Of a DNA stretch of 64,000 bases, positions 12,801 to 25,177 are shown piece after piece. Where the stretch lies: positions 496,001-560,000 of the forward strand of contig CP087209.1 in the NCBI GenBank assembly GCA_020912385.1, written 5' to 3'. The notes under the pieces are model-generated. The model had not been told where the DNA came from, did not search any database, and saw nothing but the letters and a program-made list of their open reading frames with translations. This stretch comes from Neofusicoccum parvum (Eukaryota > Ascomycota > Dothideomycetes > Botryosphaeriales > Botryosphaeriaceae). The position numbers and the translations under genes are program-made. Every line of letters begins with the position of its first letter. The first letter of the stretch is position 1.

Positions 12801-14304
12801 CGCGGCTTGGGGCTGCTGCGGCGGTGGCGGTGGCCAGCCGACCAACACCCCGTCCGCCTGGCCTTGCCTGCAACCGGCCGCCTGGGAGCTGGCGGCGCGT
12901 GTGGGTGGGTGGTCCCAGGGAAACGGTATCTTGTACGCATGGCGCGCACTACATTAGCAGACGAGGTAGGGACGCACCCTACTTCCATCTGACCTGTGTC
13001 TCACATCTCCTCTAATCTCTCCCCTACTTTCGCCGTCTTTGCCTGCCCTTTTCTGCACCGCCGCCGCCGCATCCAGCCTGCTGTAGGAGTGCTGCGATAA
13101 ATTTGGGACGTCAGAACGCCAACAACGGGGCATCGCGACCGCGTGGTCAGTGTCGCACAGCCTTTCTTGCCTCCTTCCCGCATTGCCGCCTGCCAATCCT
13201 TCCCGTCTGCTGTATCCTCTACCTGCTTCTATTTCTTGTCCATTACGTGCAGCTCGAGCAATGGCTTGCATCGCGATCCAGCCGCAGGTCGGCTGCTCGC
13301 CTGCTCCTGCGTGTGGGCGTGCGGGCCCGCCTCCACCCGCTCTCTCGGTGCCTGTCAGGCCAGTCGTTCGGCTATGCCTCGAGAGAGGAAGATCCCGCGA
13401 AATCTTTGCGCGACCGCAGCACTCGTCTCCGTACGTAAGCTGTCCCGATCGCGCGCAACGAGAAAAGCAAAGCAATAGTCTGTTGTTGCAACTGCAACGC
13501 TGCAGGGACGGAAGCAACACCAAGATCTACAGCCGTGCGCGTCTCTGAAGGAGCTGCCCGCGGAACGGCGAGAGGAAGTGTGACGACCGGTGAAGGAGCA
13601 AAAAACATAGTGGAAGCCTAGAAAATGCGGGTCTTTTCCTTCGGCCGAATGTGGAGCTGCTGGAACGAGGGAAAGGGCCCCGACGGCTTGGCTGGGCGGA
13701 AGCAGCTTTCGTCCCTCGCATGCTCTCGCCGTCGCGCACTCGCGTCTTCGACGGCGCCGACATGTCTCAGCGGTTAGCGGCCAGCCCTGGGTAGGACGGC
13801 GTGCGCCCCGCGTGGGGGATGGGAGGGGTGTGTATGGTTGTCTTGGGTTTTCAGCACGAGGCAGAAACCAACACCTGTTCAAACGTCCAAGGGAGTGCAT
13901 TGGTTGGCTCCGCTTCGATCCGTGCCTACGCACACCCTCCATGAGACCTGGTCATTTGACGCCAACGATGCGGTACATATGTTCCTATCTTCGTTGGCCA
14001 TCTCGAGAAGAACATCGTATCGGCGCCGTACGAAGCTGCGGCATGTTTTCAGCTCCGCCAGCGCTTGTGGGCCGAGCTACCGAGATCTTGTGGTCTCGTG
14101 CGAGGAGAGGGCCTGCACGAGCTCCAAAGCGTAGGAACTCTGTTGAGCGGGCGCGCTCCCCGTACGAGCGCACTGGTGCGTCAGCAGCCTCTCCCCACAC
14201 TCACCACCTAGCTCTCTAGAGTTGTGACTCGTTCGAGAAGGCAGTGCAAAAGAGCTTGGCTTTCTGGCCCCCACATGCTCGGGTCTACTGCCTAAGCCCC
14301 GCGG

Positions 14305-14328
14305 GCATCGTGGCATCGTGGCATCGTG
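14305..14328. repeat. GCATCGTG octamer, three tandem copies
   Basis: Three exact copies of an 8-bp unit in the spacer, followed by a partial GC. Confidence 0.92.
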
Positions 14329-17300
14329 GCAGCGCGAAGACGTGGTGCAAAGTGCAAGCCGCTTACGTATGGCGGGTGAGATTTTAAAAAGGCTGGGAGC
14401 AATGGGAGGAGACGGCGCGGCAACGGAAGGAAGCGTCGATCAAACGCGATGACACCGAAAATAGAAAGAGGTCTAGATCTTACTCTCTGGATAACCGTTG
14501 AGAGGTTGTGCTCAGGACCACCACGCCAAGAGGAGGTAAGTGTGTTGGATGGGGCGGGGCTGGCGGTGTGGAAGACAGCGGAGCAGCTGGAGGCCTTCTC
14601 CATGCGGCTGAACTTTTCGCCGTCGCATTGTCATTAGGCCGGGGAGGATGAGCTCAGCAGCCAACGGCCGACTCTAGTTTATGTGCTTGGTTGCTGTTTC
14701 TCTCCGATTTCCTCTTCGGGATCACCGCCTTCCGGTATAGACGCACGTGCGACCGCGCCAGGATCAGTGCTGCCGTGGGGAGCTCGAGCTCGAGCAGTCG
14801 TCGCGACAAGGCAAGCAGGCAGCCACGCAGCTCGAGAACCACGGAGCAGGGCCTTCCGACCCGCCGCGGTGGGTAGAGCGGCATCGCCGTCGTGATGCCA
14901 GCATTGAACACGACGCATACCTCGCTTTCGCACGCCTCGCTACCGCGCTCGCATTGCAGAATCGTTGGTGTTGGGCCTGGTGCATGCTATCGTGGCACAC
15001 AGCATCCTCTCTTCTCGTGAATGGGCTTTCGCACTTCGGGTTGGCCATCGTCCTGTTGCGTTGCGTCGCCTAGGAGTGGAATAAGGTTAAGCGCAGCTAC
15101 TGGCACGATAATGCCCCAAGAAACCCTCGTACCCGTTTACCCTTAAACTGCTGGCGCCGATGCTTCTTGATGCGAGACTTGGTCAGAAGCACGCGGTCGA
15201 TGATGCGACGCAGATAGAGTATGCGAGCGGTGTCAATCGGGACGGGCAGCGAAAAGAGGGCTGCCCAGCTCGCTTTCGCCGTGAAACTCTGATCCCGCTG
15301 TCAGATAGACGGTTGGTCCGCTCCGCTGCGAGGAGGATCCGCGGCGGAAAGGGAATTAGGGCATGCACCACGAGATCCGGGAGGGCGCTGCTGTGCGACG
15401 AAGCAGAGGCACTGCAACGTGGTCAGCTGCGCACAAGAGCCCAGTCCGCCGGGGGAGGCGATGTTGCGCAAGATGAGGCCTAGCCGGCAGCACGCCATGT
15501 GCGTCTGTGTAGCTTTGCGTGTCTAGCAATGATGGTGGATGGTGTTTTGGCCACGGCGGCAGGGGGCGATCGACAGGGTCCTGCTGGGCGCTGAGGTGGT
15601 TGCACAGCGTCGTCTCGGGGCCTGCGAGGCCACTGAGGGCGAGCTGTACCACTCGAACGCGCATAACTTGAGAAGCTGAAACGTCCCCAGAGCGCCAAAT
15701 GAACCGCTTTCGGCCGGCTATCAAGGTGCTCTATCGCCCGTGAGACCCCGCCGCTACGCATGCCACCCGGGGAGATCTGTGTATCGGCGATATACAGCCC
15801 TAGGTGCGAGTGAGGCGCTGGCGGATGATTAGGGTGTTGGCCGTGATGATGCTTACACTGCCTGTGGCTGGTTTGTGCGAGGCTCTTCCCGCTGCTCGCT
15901 TGCTGAAGATTGTCTCAAGGCTGGGGGCATTCTAGGTGTTTTCGCGATGATGTCGAGCACCGCCAAGTGCTCATGTCCCCAAAGTCTGTAAGCGACCATC
16001 GGTCTCCCGTCCGCATGCGCCGCCTGCGCGTCGTTGCAAGCATCTACGCGGATGCCCCCACAGGCTCCCTGCAACAGCTAACGACTATCACCAAGCCCCC
16101 TGCTCAATCACGATGGACGCGTAATGGAGACGCTCCTCGGACTCCAGAGCGTCATTCTGGACTCGGCGAAAGCACGCGTTTAACAGCCGCGGACGACGGA
16201 CGGGCGATGGCGGCTCGGACCAAAACTCGATGGCCGTTAAGTCCGGCATGCACGATGCGGCTGCTCCTGCTAGTGCTGCTGCTGCGGTGCATGTCCAGAA
16301 ATCCAGAGCTCGTGCTCTGCGCGGCGCACCCGAATGGGCGGACTTGTCCAGTGGCCGCAATGGGGATGGTGCATTTGCAAGATAGGTAAAGTCACATGTT
16401 TCCCGCAGATGCAGTCTGCTGAATGCCTGCCCCGGGCTGCCGGAACACGAACCAAGGTTTAGCGGCTGCTTGCTGAGCTTGCTGAGCCTGCTGTCGGGCG
16501 CTCAGTAAGCCTGTTTGGCAACCAACTGCATATCGTCGATATGGGCAGCCTTCTCCCGCGAGACGCGGATCGCGTGTCGAGTTGCGCGTACACACAGTGG
16601 CAGCCGGTGGAGACGGGTTTCCTTTTTCTTCGCGGGTGAGGTTGGGGTGGTGACCAGGCTCGGGGCGAGACGATGCTTGGCCAAGCCCCAAAGCGGCAAG
16701 GGAGTGCCGTGGAAGGGCAGAAACGTGCGCGAAGCAGGTCATGGGAGGCCCGCTGCACGATTGGATCATCAGTGCGTGCTGGGCGCTGCGGGCAGCGCAT
16801 CATACTCGAAGGAATTCCGAAGACTCTCGAGCACGCGGGACCGCTGGACAGGCGCGGACAACGACGCCGTCGACCTGTCGACACGATGCCGATACGACGT
16901 GGCAACGGCCGGAAGCCGGAACGTGGGTCGGCCAGCGGGCACTAGCAGCAGCGACAGAGGCGATCCGAGCAGGGCGAAAGCGAGAAACAGTGATGTGTAG
17001 ACAGGCGTTGGCGTCGTTGCGGTGGGCGGGAGACGGCGGCGCTTGGCTGCGGAGTCTGGGACCCGACCCGGCCGGCCGGACTCGGCGCCGTCGCCGCTGC
17101 CGCTGCTTTGAGCAGGAACGAGGCCCGCTGCCCGAATCCGTCGCCGTCCTTTCCCCTTCGGGGCGACATGACACCGTCGTATCCCGCCCGCCGCCGCCTG
17201 CTACCGCTGTCAACGCGCTCGCTTTCGGTCTGGGGGGCAGGGTCCGCCGCCCCGCTGCGAGCCTTCTGCGCGCGCGCTGATTGCGCGGCGGCCAGCACAG

Positions 17301-17330
17301 CCATCGCGGGGCATGCGAGCAGCCGTGAGC

Positions 17331-17353
17331 CGTGCTGGCGTGCTGGCGTGCTG
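17331..17353. repeat. CGTGCTGG octamer, nearly three tandem copies
   Basis: Two full copies and seven bases of a third copy of an 8-bp unit in the spacer. Confidence 0.9.
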
Positions 17354-19650
17354 CACGGCCGGCCGCGTCGGCACGGCTGCCTCGCGGCCGACGAGACGTC
17401 TATACGACGCACCTCGCACGCTTTAGACTTCACGCCGTACAGTAGAGCATTTGCTGAAGCTTCTCGGTGCGCGGTGCGGCTGGCGACAGGCCCGCGCCAC
17501 TGGCGTGGTTCAGGTGCGGGAGTCCGTCCGCGCCGTCGAACCGCACGCCCAAGACCGGCCGTCCCGGTCCACGCCAGCGCTGCTCTCCCTGGATATCCTC
17601 CACTGCACCATGTTCCGTCACGCGATGGCCGGCCCGCTGCTGCCTCCAAAAGAAACAACGGGAGGTACTGGTGACTCGTACCTTGCACGTCGACATGGGA
17701 CCCGCGTATAGCACTAGCCAGACCCGCAGACCGGGGGCGACGCTGCCAGCCAGACCCGCCAAGGGCACCGCAGCCCGCGCTCCGCCTTGCTCTGACTAAG
17801 GCTGCCTGCCCCGCCGCGAGACTCCAAGCTGTCGCGCATTTACACCCGCCGCTAGCACATCTGGTGTTGCTCGACGCTCTCGCGCAACAGCGTCATGCAT
17901 GATTCGTCTAATCAATTAGCCTTCTGGCCCGCCGCACACGGTCGGCTCAACAATCCTTCTTCTCAGCGTCCGCGGCGGCCAATGCGGCCGGGGGTCTCCT
18001 CCCAATGTAAGCCACAAGAAAGGCATAAATAGAAAAAGGCGCTGTGTGGCGGAGCGCTGACCGCCGATACGCCTTCGCTCAGCGCCCGCCCGCAACGGCT
18101 AGCTCAAGCGCCCCTCCACCGTCCAACTGCTCCACCGACGTGCTCCACCCTTCCACTCCATCCCGCGCGCCAGCGTGAGAGCGAGCGAGCGGAGACGGGA
18201 TGCTATCTCACCCCGTCCCCTTCCGCCAGGCCTCCCAGCCCTCCCTGAGATTTGCGGCTGACTCGACAGATCGCATCGGAGATCGCTCCCATATGCAAGA
18301 TACATTGCCGCCCCGCCAAAAATGAGAACGATCTGCGCCAAATCGACGACGGTCTACCCGCGATGTTGCTTGTTTTTTAATCTATCGTTCTCCGTTGTTT
18401 CTCAAATCTCCCCGAGACTTGCGCTGAGCGCGGCCTTCCCGCACGCGCCCTCCCTCCCTCCGATCATGTGTGCGGCTGCCGGACCGGGTTTTTTTGCTGT
18501 GCGCGCCTGGTGTTTGACGTCATGTTCGCGCGCCGCGCCCTCCCCGGCGCCGTCAATGCTGTCAACTTGAGACACCCATTCCCCGGCCCGCCGCGTCTGC
18601 CTGAGAAAAGACGCTGCGATAATGCCCTGTCGGAGGATTGCTGACAGGGGTCGCTCAGATGGCGCGAATGCGAAATGTCTCCGGTCCAGCGCCTCGCCAT
18701 GGGGCTGCTTCATCAGATCCCATTGCCGATGTAGCATCCAACGCAATGGCCTGTAGCTCAAGACAGACACGGCCGTCGCGGGGCAGTTGTGGGGCGGTCC
18801 GGCATAGCATTTGCCCCTGTCCAATTGATCCTGCCTGCACTCATCTTTTGGCCCTGGCGCTGTTCTGTCGTGCATTGATGTTGGCTGCAAGGCCTACTAT
18901 ACTTGGTGGCCGTTGGCGGGTAGAGGCCTTGTTGGTTCATCGATCCCGTGTCAATTGATTGCGCGCAGCAGCCAACACGGAACAGTTCCAATTGGACCTA
19001 CAACCCCAAGCAAATTTCTTTCGAGTCTCCGGCTGCGACACTAGTTGAGGTGTTGGTGTCAGTCTCAGACCACACACCATCGAACAGTAAGGATTTTGCG
19101 GCAGCAAACGGCGCGGTCCACCCGTTGACGTCACTCGAATGCGCTTTGTGAAACGCTGCTGCTGCGCTGCGCAAGTACCTGGCCCGCACCGACAGACGCC
19201 GGGTCCTGCCGCAATCTCTGAGGGCTTCAGAAACAAGTGGTACCCGCGTGGCACGTCTCAAGCGACCGCGAGCGGGAAAACAGGGCCTTCCCGCGGGTTC
19301 TCAAGCGGCCAAGACTCTTGAAGCCTCCCGAAGACAGCACATCAAACAGGGTTGACGGCAAGCGCATTCTGTTGTGCCGTTGGGCAAACGTTGAAGCGGC
19401 ACAGCGCAAGCGACCCTTCTTTTCTCTTGGTTGCACGCTGGCGTTTGCCTTGTCGTCGTTTCTCAGCTGGACTTGTTTTGGTGGCCCGCGGACTTTCTGA
19501 GGGGTTGCCGGCCGCTGGATGGGGGACGAGTGCGCACCTCCCTATTGGCCGGACTTGCTCCGACGCAGGAAGGTTGTGAGATCATCATTCAGATTGACGT
19601 TAAGAGGCGGCCGAGGGCCAGTCTATTGAAAGCCGGCAGCGCCAAGTAGT

Positions 19651-22200
19651 GCCCCAGAGCTGATCCGCGCGGAGAGTTTTCGAGAATCTGTCAGTCATCA
19701 CGCGACGGGCTGGTGTTCTTAGTCAAGAGGCAGCATGCACTTACAATATACTAATCAGACCATATCGAGTTTGCTTTTGTGGATCTTTTGGAGTAATCCG
19801 TCACTGGGCTGAGCTCCCTGCTGGGGATCTTGTTGCTTTTCTCGCTCTGCTGTGTTTGATTCGGTGCCGGCGCAATAGCAATCCGTGACGAGTAACAACA
19901 GTACTTTTAAGCGAGTTATCGCTAACCAGGATCTACGGGCATCATGGTCAACGGGTCTCCGCCGTGGCCAATAACGGGTTTAGGAAGTACGATGATGTGC
20001 TCCAGCATCGGTGAATTGCCTGTTTTCGACTGGACCTACAGCTAATTCTGCTCCCTCCCTCAGTTACTTGGCACCGTTAAGTAGACGCGTATGAGCATAT
20101 GCAGTGAGCCCCCTCAGTAAGAGAAAATGTTTTCATTGGAGTGATGACGAAAATTCTGGACAGTGAGCAGACAGCGAGGTCAACAAGACCTCCTTTAGGA
20201 AATCAAAATCGAAATCGAATGGACGGGGAACTGGCGGAAGGCTTCGGAGTGTGTTTCAGGCTACTTTCTGCGCAGCTTCAGTCCATCTGACGCTGGCGAA
20301 TTCCCTTGACGTGGCGCAACACGGATCCCCGGCTTCAGTAGAGAAGAGATGACTCAAATAGTGTTTCTTACCCACCTCATGGAGGCCTGGTCAGGTTATC
20401 GAAGAAGTAGCGCGAGCTATGAGGTGACGACGACTGGGATGTTTGCGTAGTTCCTCGTTCAAGGATCACCGATCTCCACATTGGTAAGAAAATGTAGTTG
20501 CCGGGAGCGAGACGCTCATCTCCAGGACCAGTCCTCCATGGCGAACAAGCGGATGAGCAGTCAAGTAGTTGCAAGAACGCATCTTCTGGACACTATCTTT
20601 CTCCATCAAAAAAGAATTAACCTTCCGCAAAATGTTGCTGAGATCGAACGATGACTCCGACTTCGGTGCTCAGGCCTAGGTTCCCCTTGGGGAAACTCGT
20701 GACTGTGGGGCCCCACTGCAGCTCGGCCTAAAGAAGTCTTCGGGCATGCGTGCTCCAATCGAAAGCATCAGATCTCTTGTCGTTGGGCGTCTCACACATC
20801 ATTTTGGGAAGTGACGGGAAGTGAACATGAATGTCAACCAAATGACAGGAAAATGAGAGCAGACCCACTGTATACTACCACCGGTTCTTCAATAACTGCC
20901 AATAATGGCCCACTTCGTGGCTCCAGTGGAAATATCGTGGGGGCTTTGCTGCATTCTGTTGAGGGAGAAAGGCATTACGTCGGCCTCACTAAGCAGGACC
21001 TGTCTGTTCTTAGCAAACCAATCGCCTTCAAGATCTGCATGATCAGCACAGCTCAACTACGGAGTTAAGGCTCACAGCAGCGGGTGCTCTAGACTGATAT
21101 CATGGCATAGAGTTCTGATGGGCTGAGGGTATTGGCCGTGTCAGACCCGTCTTGGTTGTTCGTGTGGCGGAAGAAGAGGGTGTTAACTGGCGGATTTCTC
21201 CAGTACGCCAACACGTCCGTCAGCTCGCTACTATGCAAGTGCGGGGCCCCTGTGATCTAAGGCCCTTATCTTAGGACTCGGAAAGTCCCTGGAGTTTCTC
21301 TCCTCTATGGAGCCGGCGGGTGTCCCGAGACATGGGGAGGCCGTTGGATAGCCTTGCGGCAGGGCAAATCCTGTGACGCTTAAGCATGCCAGTGTGGCGT
21401 TTTCGCAATTAACAGTAGGCAGGCACACAAGCTAAGGCCGTCAGCTTCCGGGATCATGGCTTTGGACGCTTTCGGCCCGCTGTAGGTAAGCTGATCAAGA
21501 GCTGTATTTCGGGAATGTGTTGCGATCTTGAGGCGAACTGGAAGTCGGCCCCAGCCCTTGCATAGCTGATGGCAAAGCATGCCAGGGCCGGCGAGTTCTT
21601 AGGGTGATGCGAAAGCGAAATGCTGTGGAATGCGTTTAGCGTGGTACGATTGTACAGCAGGCTGAAGGATAGGCTGCCTCATCACTACTTCACATGTGTT
21701 CAGTCACTTGCCGGCAGCGTTGATCAGCTCGGCTCTTGAACACAGCGGTGCCTAACGCTTGAATGCTGTGCTCAATCATAATACTATGCACTCACGGGAT
21801 GGTTCCCACAAGGGGTAATTCAGTTTCACAGTCCTTCCAACGGCCCTCGGACATATTGGCAGATCTCCGAGGTGGAACGGTTCGAAGCCGTGTTACCTTC
21901 GGGCACGTGGAGTAGTCAAACGACAGGACGGACGCAGGTTCCCTCTGCTGTACGCTGCGAAATTCCGGTGGTCGGTACAGGCTGGAGGTTGCCGAAGCAT
22001 GGTAGCGTTGACAAATGCCGGCACAAAGATCTTGCATGTAGGTGTAGCGCTGTGGTTATTCAAAGTGCACTGACGTTTTGCAGTAGAAGTCTCACGGCGG
22101 CAGCCAACTGCTGGCCCCAGCTGAACCCGTAGCGAGCTCAAATGGTGGGGGATTTGTCAGGTTGTGGGGATTCGTGAAACTACTCCGGAGTCGGGAGAAC
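19651..22200. other. Lower-GC block inside the spacer
   Basis: The base composition shifts here. For example, 21 of 60 bases at 19741-19800 are G or C, against 52 of 60 at 5581-5640. Open frames are short and no domain was recognised. The block could be a decayed mobile element or old intergenic DNA. No terminal repeats or transposase motifs were found by eye. Confidence 0.45.
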
Positions 22201-24880
22201 CAGCCAGTAAGCGATATTGAGAGTGCTCTCTGCGAGATCCGCAGGTTCACTGGACGAATACAGACCTTGGCTCATGCAAGTTCCGCTTCACGCCGGGTCG
22301 GGTTCTACCGCCAGACACGTGAAAAGTGATAGAGAGGTCCCACGAACCGGGAGTTGGAAAGAGGTACACGGTTCTCGGCGAAGGATGTTGAATCCTTCAG
22401 GCAGAGAGACACCCGTAGCGCACACTGACCGGTGGCCCCGGTCGAGGTGGGCTGGCAGGCGATATGGAAGCAGATATCCCGAGCCCAGACGCCGTCGCAA
22501 CTGATATGCCTCTGAATCAGGAGACACACGTCCACCAGCAAGCCGGGAGGCCGGATTTCGTCCGGGAGGCTCGGGTTGGCGATAAACTTGCAGATCCACC
22601 TCGTGGTCCGAGAGGGGCTAGCGGACTCGAGTAAGCCGAGGGCGGGCCAAAGATACGGACAGGCCAGAACTGGAGGCTCACAGCCTTAACTGAGTCCGGT
22701 GGCGCGGAGACGGGCTGGTGCCTACAGATGTGGTCAGCTTGGCACAGACGGATACGCCGATCCGTCAGCTCCCCGGCCGGGGAAGGTGGCGCTGGACCGC
22801 GCTCGCGAGGGCTCGGGCGCGGTGCGCAGAGCACAGGGCGTGGAGTTGAAGAATCGTCAAGACGGACGGGCGCACCGCAGGCGTTTGGCGGGCGCTGCGG
22901 TGACGTCCGCGGCGGTGTCACTGGGGCAGGGCGGCGGCGGCGCACGCAGCCCTGATCCGCGGGCGCAGGGCCCAGGCGACGACAGGAGGTCATCATGGGG
23001 CGGCAGACGCGCCTTCAAAGAGGCTGTGGCAGAGCAGCACGATGCGGGACGTCGGACAATGGGGTCCCGGGCGCTCGCTAAGCTTTCCGCTTCGGGCGCG
23101 CGCTGGACGACAACACAGCTGATCGCCCGGCCACAACCTGCTCGACGAGCGCCCTCGACCGCCCGCTGCCTCCGCGACGCGCCGGGCCTTGGAGCGCGAA
23201 ACGGCCAGCAGGTGGCGACGAAACACCGGCACCCACGCGCGCCTGCGCGCCGCGGCGAGCCTCGCGGTGGGGACGTCTCCGGGCCTGCAGTCCGCCGCTG
23301 GACCCTTCGTATTCGCGGTGCGGCCGTGGTCTAGAAACGGCGTCCATCTGGGCGCCCGTGCAGCGCGCCCTGCTCCCTTCGAGCGGGCGAGTCGGCTTGC
23401 TTAGCAGCAGCGGCAGTGGGTCGCCGCGACCCCGACCAGGTACGGGAACTTTCAAGCGTCTTACTCTGGCTGCGCTGGCAGCCGTTTCAGCGCGGAGACC
23501 GTGTACCACTACCGAAGGGCTAGGGCAGGCGCGCGACACCGCCGTGGATCCCGGCTTGGAGCGCGACTGCGCGGTGCGTTTATATGCTGCCAGATCGATC
23601 GCCATGGCGCGCGCTGGCGCTGCCGGAGTCCGGTCGTCTAGTGCGGAGGAGCTGCTCGACAATCGCCGCCGTGCGCGATCACGATCTCGCCTGGGGCAGC
23701 AGCGCCGTGGTGATCTGCCTGCGCCTGCTGCCCTGCTGCCCTGCTGCTCTGCTGCCCTGCCGCCCCATTGCCCGGAGGATTGGCGGCCAGGGGTGCGCGC
23801 CTGAGGCCGGGGGGGCTATGACGAGCGCGCAGCGGTGCAGCCGCCGCCAGTGTCTCGCTTAGTCGTTGCGCCCAAGCCTCTCCCCTCGCTCCGTCGCAAC
23901 CGCCGCCAGCCAGCCTCCGAGCATCCATGCCTGCCGCCCGGGGCTATGTCGATTCGGGCACCTCACCTCACCCATTCGGCGCGCATCCTCGCTGGAGTCA
24001 GCCTGCGGCTCTGGGAGGCGTGCATGGCCAACGGCCTGGGTGGCCGCCAGCGATCTGCCAGCCGCCGCGCGCGAAGTCCGCGATGCGGCATCCGCTCCAC
24101 CACGGCCACGGCCACGCCGGCGCAGCGCCTCTGGCTTCCTGCCGAGCACGATGCCGCAAGCTTTCCCGGCCCTGCGGGCACGCTGCGCATACCCGGATGC
24201 GGCGCCGGGGTTGCCTGCGACTGCTGCTGCACGAGCCTGGGCCGCCGCTCTGCTCAATCGTCATGCGCGAGAACACTTCGCAGCGCTGCCGCCGCCGCGG
24301 ACCGCTGGCCGTCAGCCGTTGACGTCGCGAGCGCCTGCCGCTTAGTGCATTTGCACGTGTAACGGCATCGCGGACCTGGCGTGGGCGTCTGGACGAAAAC
24401 AACGTACTGCGATGCAACTTGGCCCGCCCAGCTCGCGAACCGCTGACGGAGTTTGATCGTGGACTCGACCATGCATCCAATGCCTGCAAGAGCTAGGGTA
24501 GAGCTGCAACCGAAAGGTCTCTATCTGTTTTGGAATGCTGGCTGACAGCACAGACGGTGGGACATCGTTAGGACCCGGGAGGAGGAGACCCGTACCCCCT
24601 GTCAATGTCCGAGAGGTCGTGACGGCACCTACACCTCCAGCCTCTACCAGTCTGATCTCAGGATGCTAACAATAGTGACATTGCTTACCAGCAATGCACG
24701 CCACCATCCTAGTTTCGCACCAACCAGGAGGATGCTGCGGCAGGCCTACCGTTCCTCACGTCAAGGTCCTGACTGTGCGTCTCCGGCATCCTTGATGCCA
24801 CTGCGGCCGGACGGACTAGTCGTGTCATCGCCACAGGCCACAGCCCAAGCTCACTGAATGCTGATCAAGATTAGAATTGA
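22201..24880. other. GC-rich gene-free block upstream of PKS1
   Basis: High GC with open frames on both strands that encode only Arg/Ala/Pro-rich low-complexity peptides. No gene is supported. The distal upstream control region of PKS1 would lie here. Confidence 0.5.
23723..23762. repeat. CCCTGCTG octamer, five imperfect tandem copies
   Basis: Five consecutive 8-bp units, two exact and three with one or two changes. It has the longest run of the octamer-period arrays in the spacer. Confidence 0.85.
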
Positions 24881-24890
24881 CCCGCCTGCA

Positions 24891-24900
24891 AATATTAAAA
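24891..24900 (+). promoter_or_regulatory. TATA-like element of PKS1
   Basis: AATATTAAAA stands in otherwise GC-rich DNA, 278-287 nt upstream of the PKS1 ATG. It is followed by a CT-rich leader typical of fungal promoters. The match is to a general AT-box only. Confidence 0.35.
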
Positions 24901-25177
24901 CCAGGCCCTCCCGATGCACCATACTTAAGAGCATGCTCAAACGCCCTTGAGTGGCTCCATAGACAACCCCCACCAGTTACTTCCCACTTTCTTCTCTAAT
25001 ACCCTCGCCCTTTTAGAGGATCGGTCTTGCTTCCTATGACTGACTGATCAACCAACCTTCTTCCGGCCCTCTTCGTCAACTGCCCAGCCTTCGCTTCTAT
25101 CAACTCCCGGACCTCAAGTTGATAACTGGACTTCCTCTCTAGACGCCTCTCCTAATCCTAATCCGAAGTCCATCACC
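24901..25177 (+). promoter_or_regulatory. PKS1 leader with three very short upstream ORFs
   Basis: Probable 5' untranslated leader of PKS1, rich in C and T. It contains ATG-stop mini-ORFs at 24914-24928, 24933-24950 and 25036-25047; the last codes for three residues and ends 130 nt before the PKS1 start. Which of them are in the mRNA depends on the unknown transcription start. Short upstream ORFs of this kind can lower translation of the main frame. Confidence 0.35.

Larger units (their letters stand above)
5216..19650. other. GC-rich, apparently gene-free spacer, left block
   Basis: About 14 kb without a supportable protein gene on either strand. Long open frames occur in all six frames, but their products are Arg/Ala/Pro/Ser-rich with no domain, no conserved motif and no consistent splice sites. 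This is expected when GC content suppresses stop codons; for example, 52 of 60 bases at 5581-5640 are G or C. Short tandem arrays are scattered through it and are listed separately. A long non-coding transcript or cis-regulatory elements for the melanin pair cannot be excluded. Confidence 0.6.

Noticed and set aside
21815..21897. tRNA-like signal: perfect B-box match GGTTCGAAGCC at 21879-21889
   Set aside because: No A box, the T-stem has a mismatch, and no matching acceptor stem or cloverleaf can be drawn upstream.
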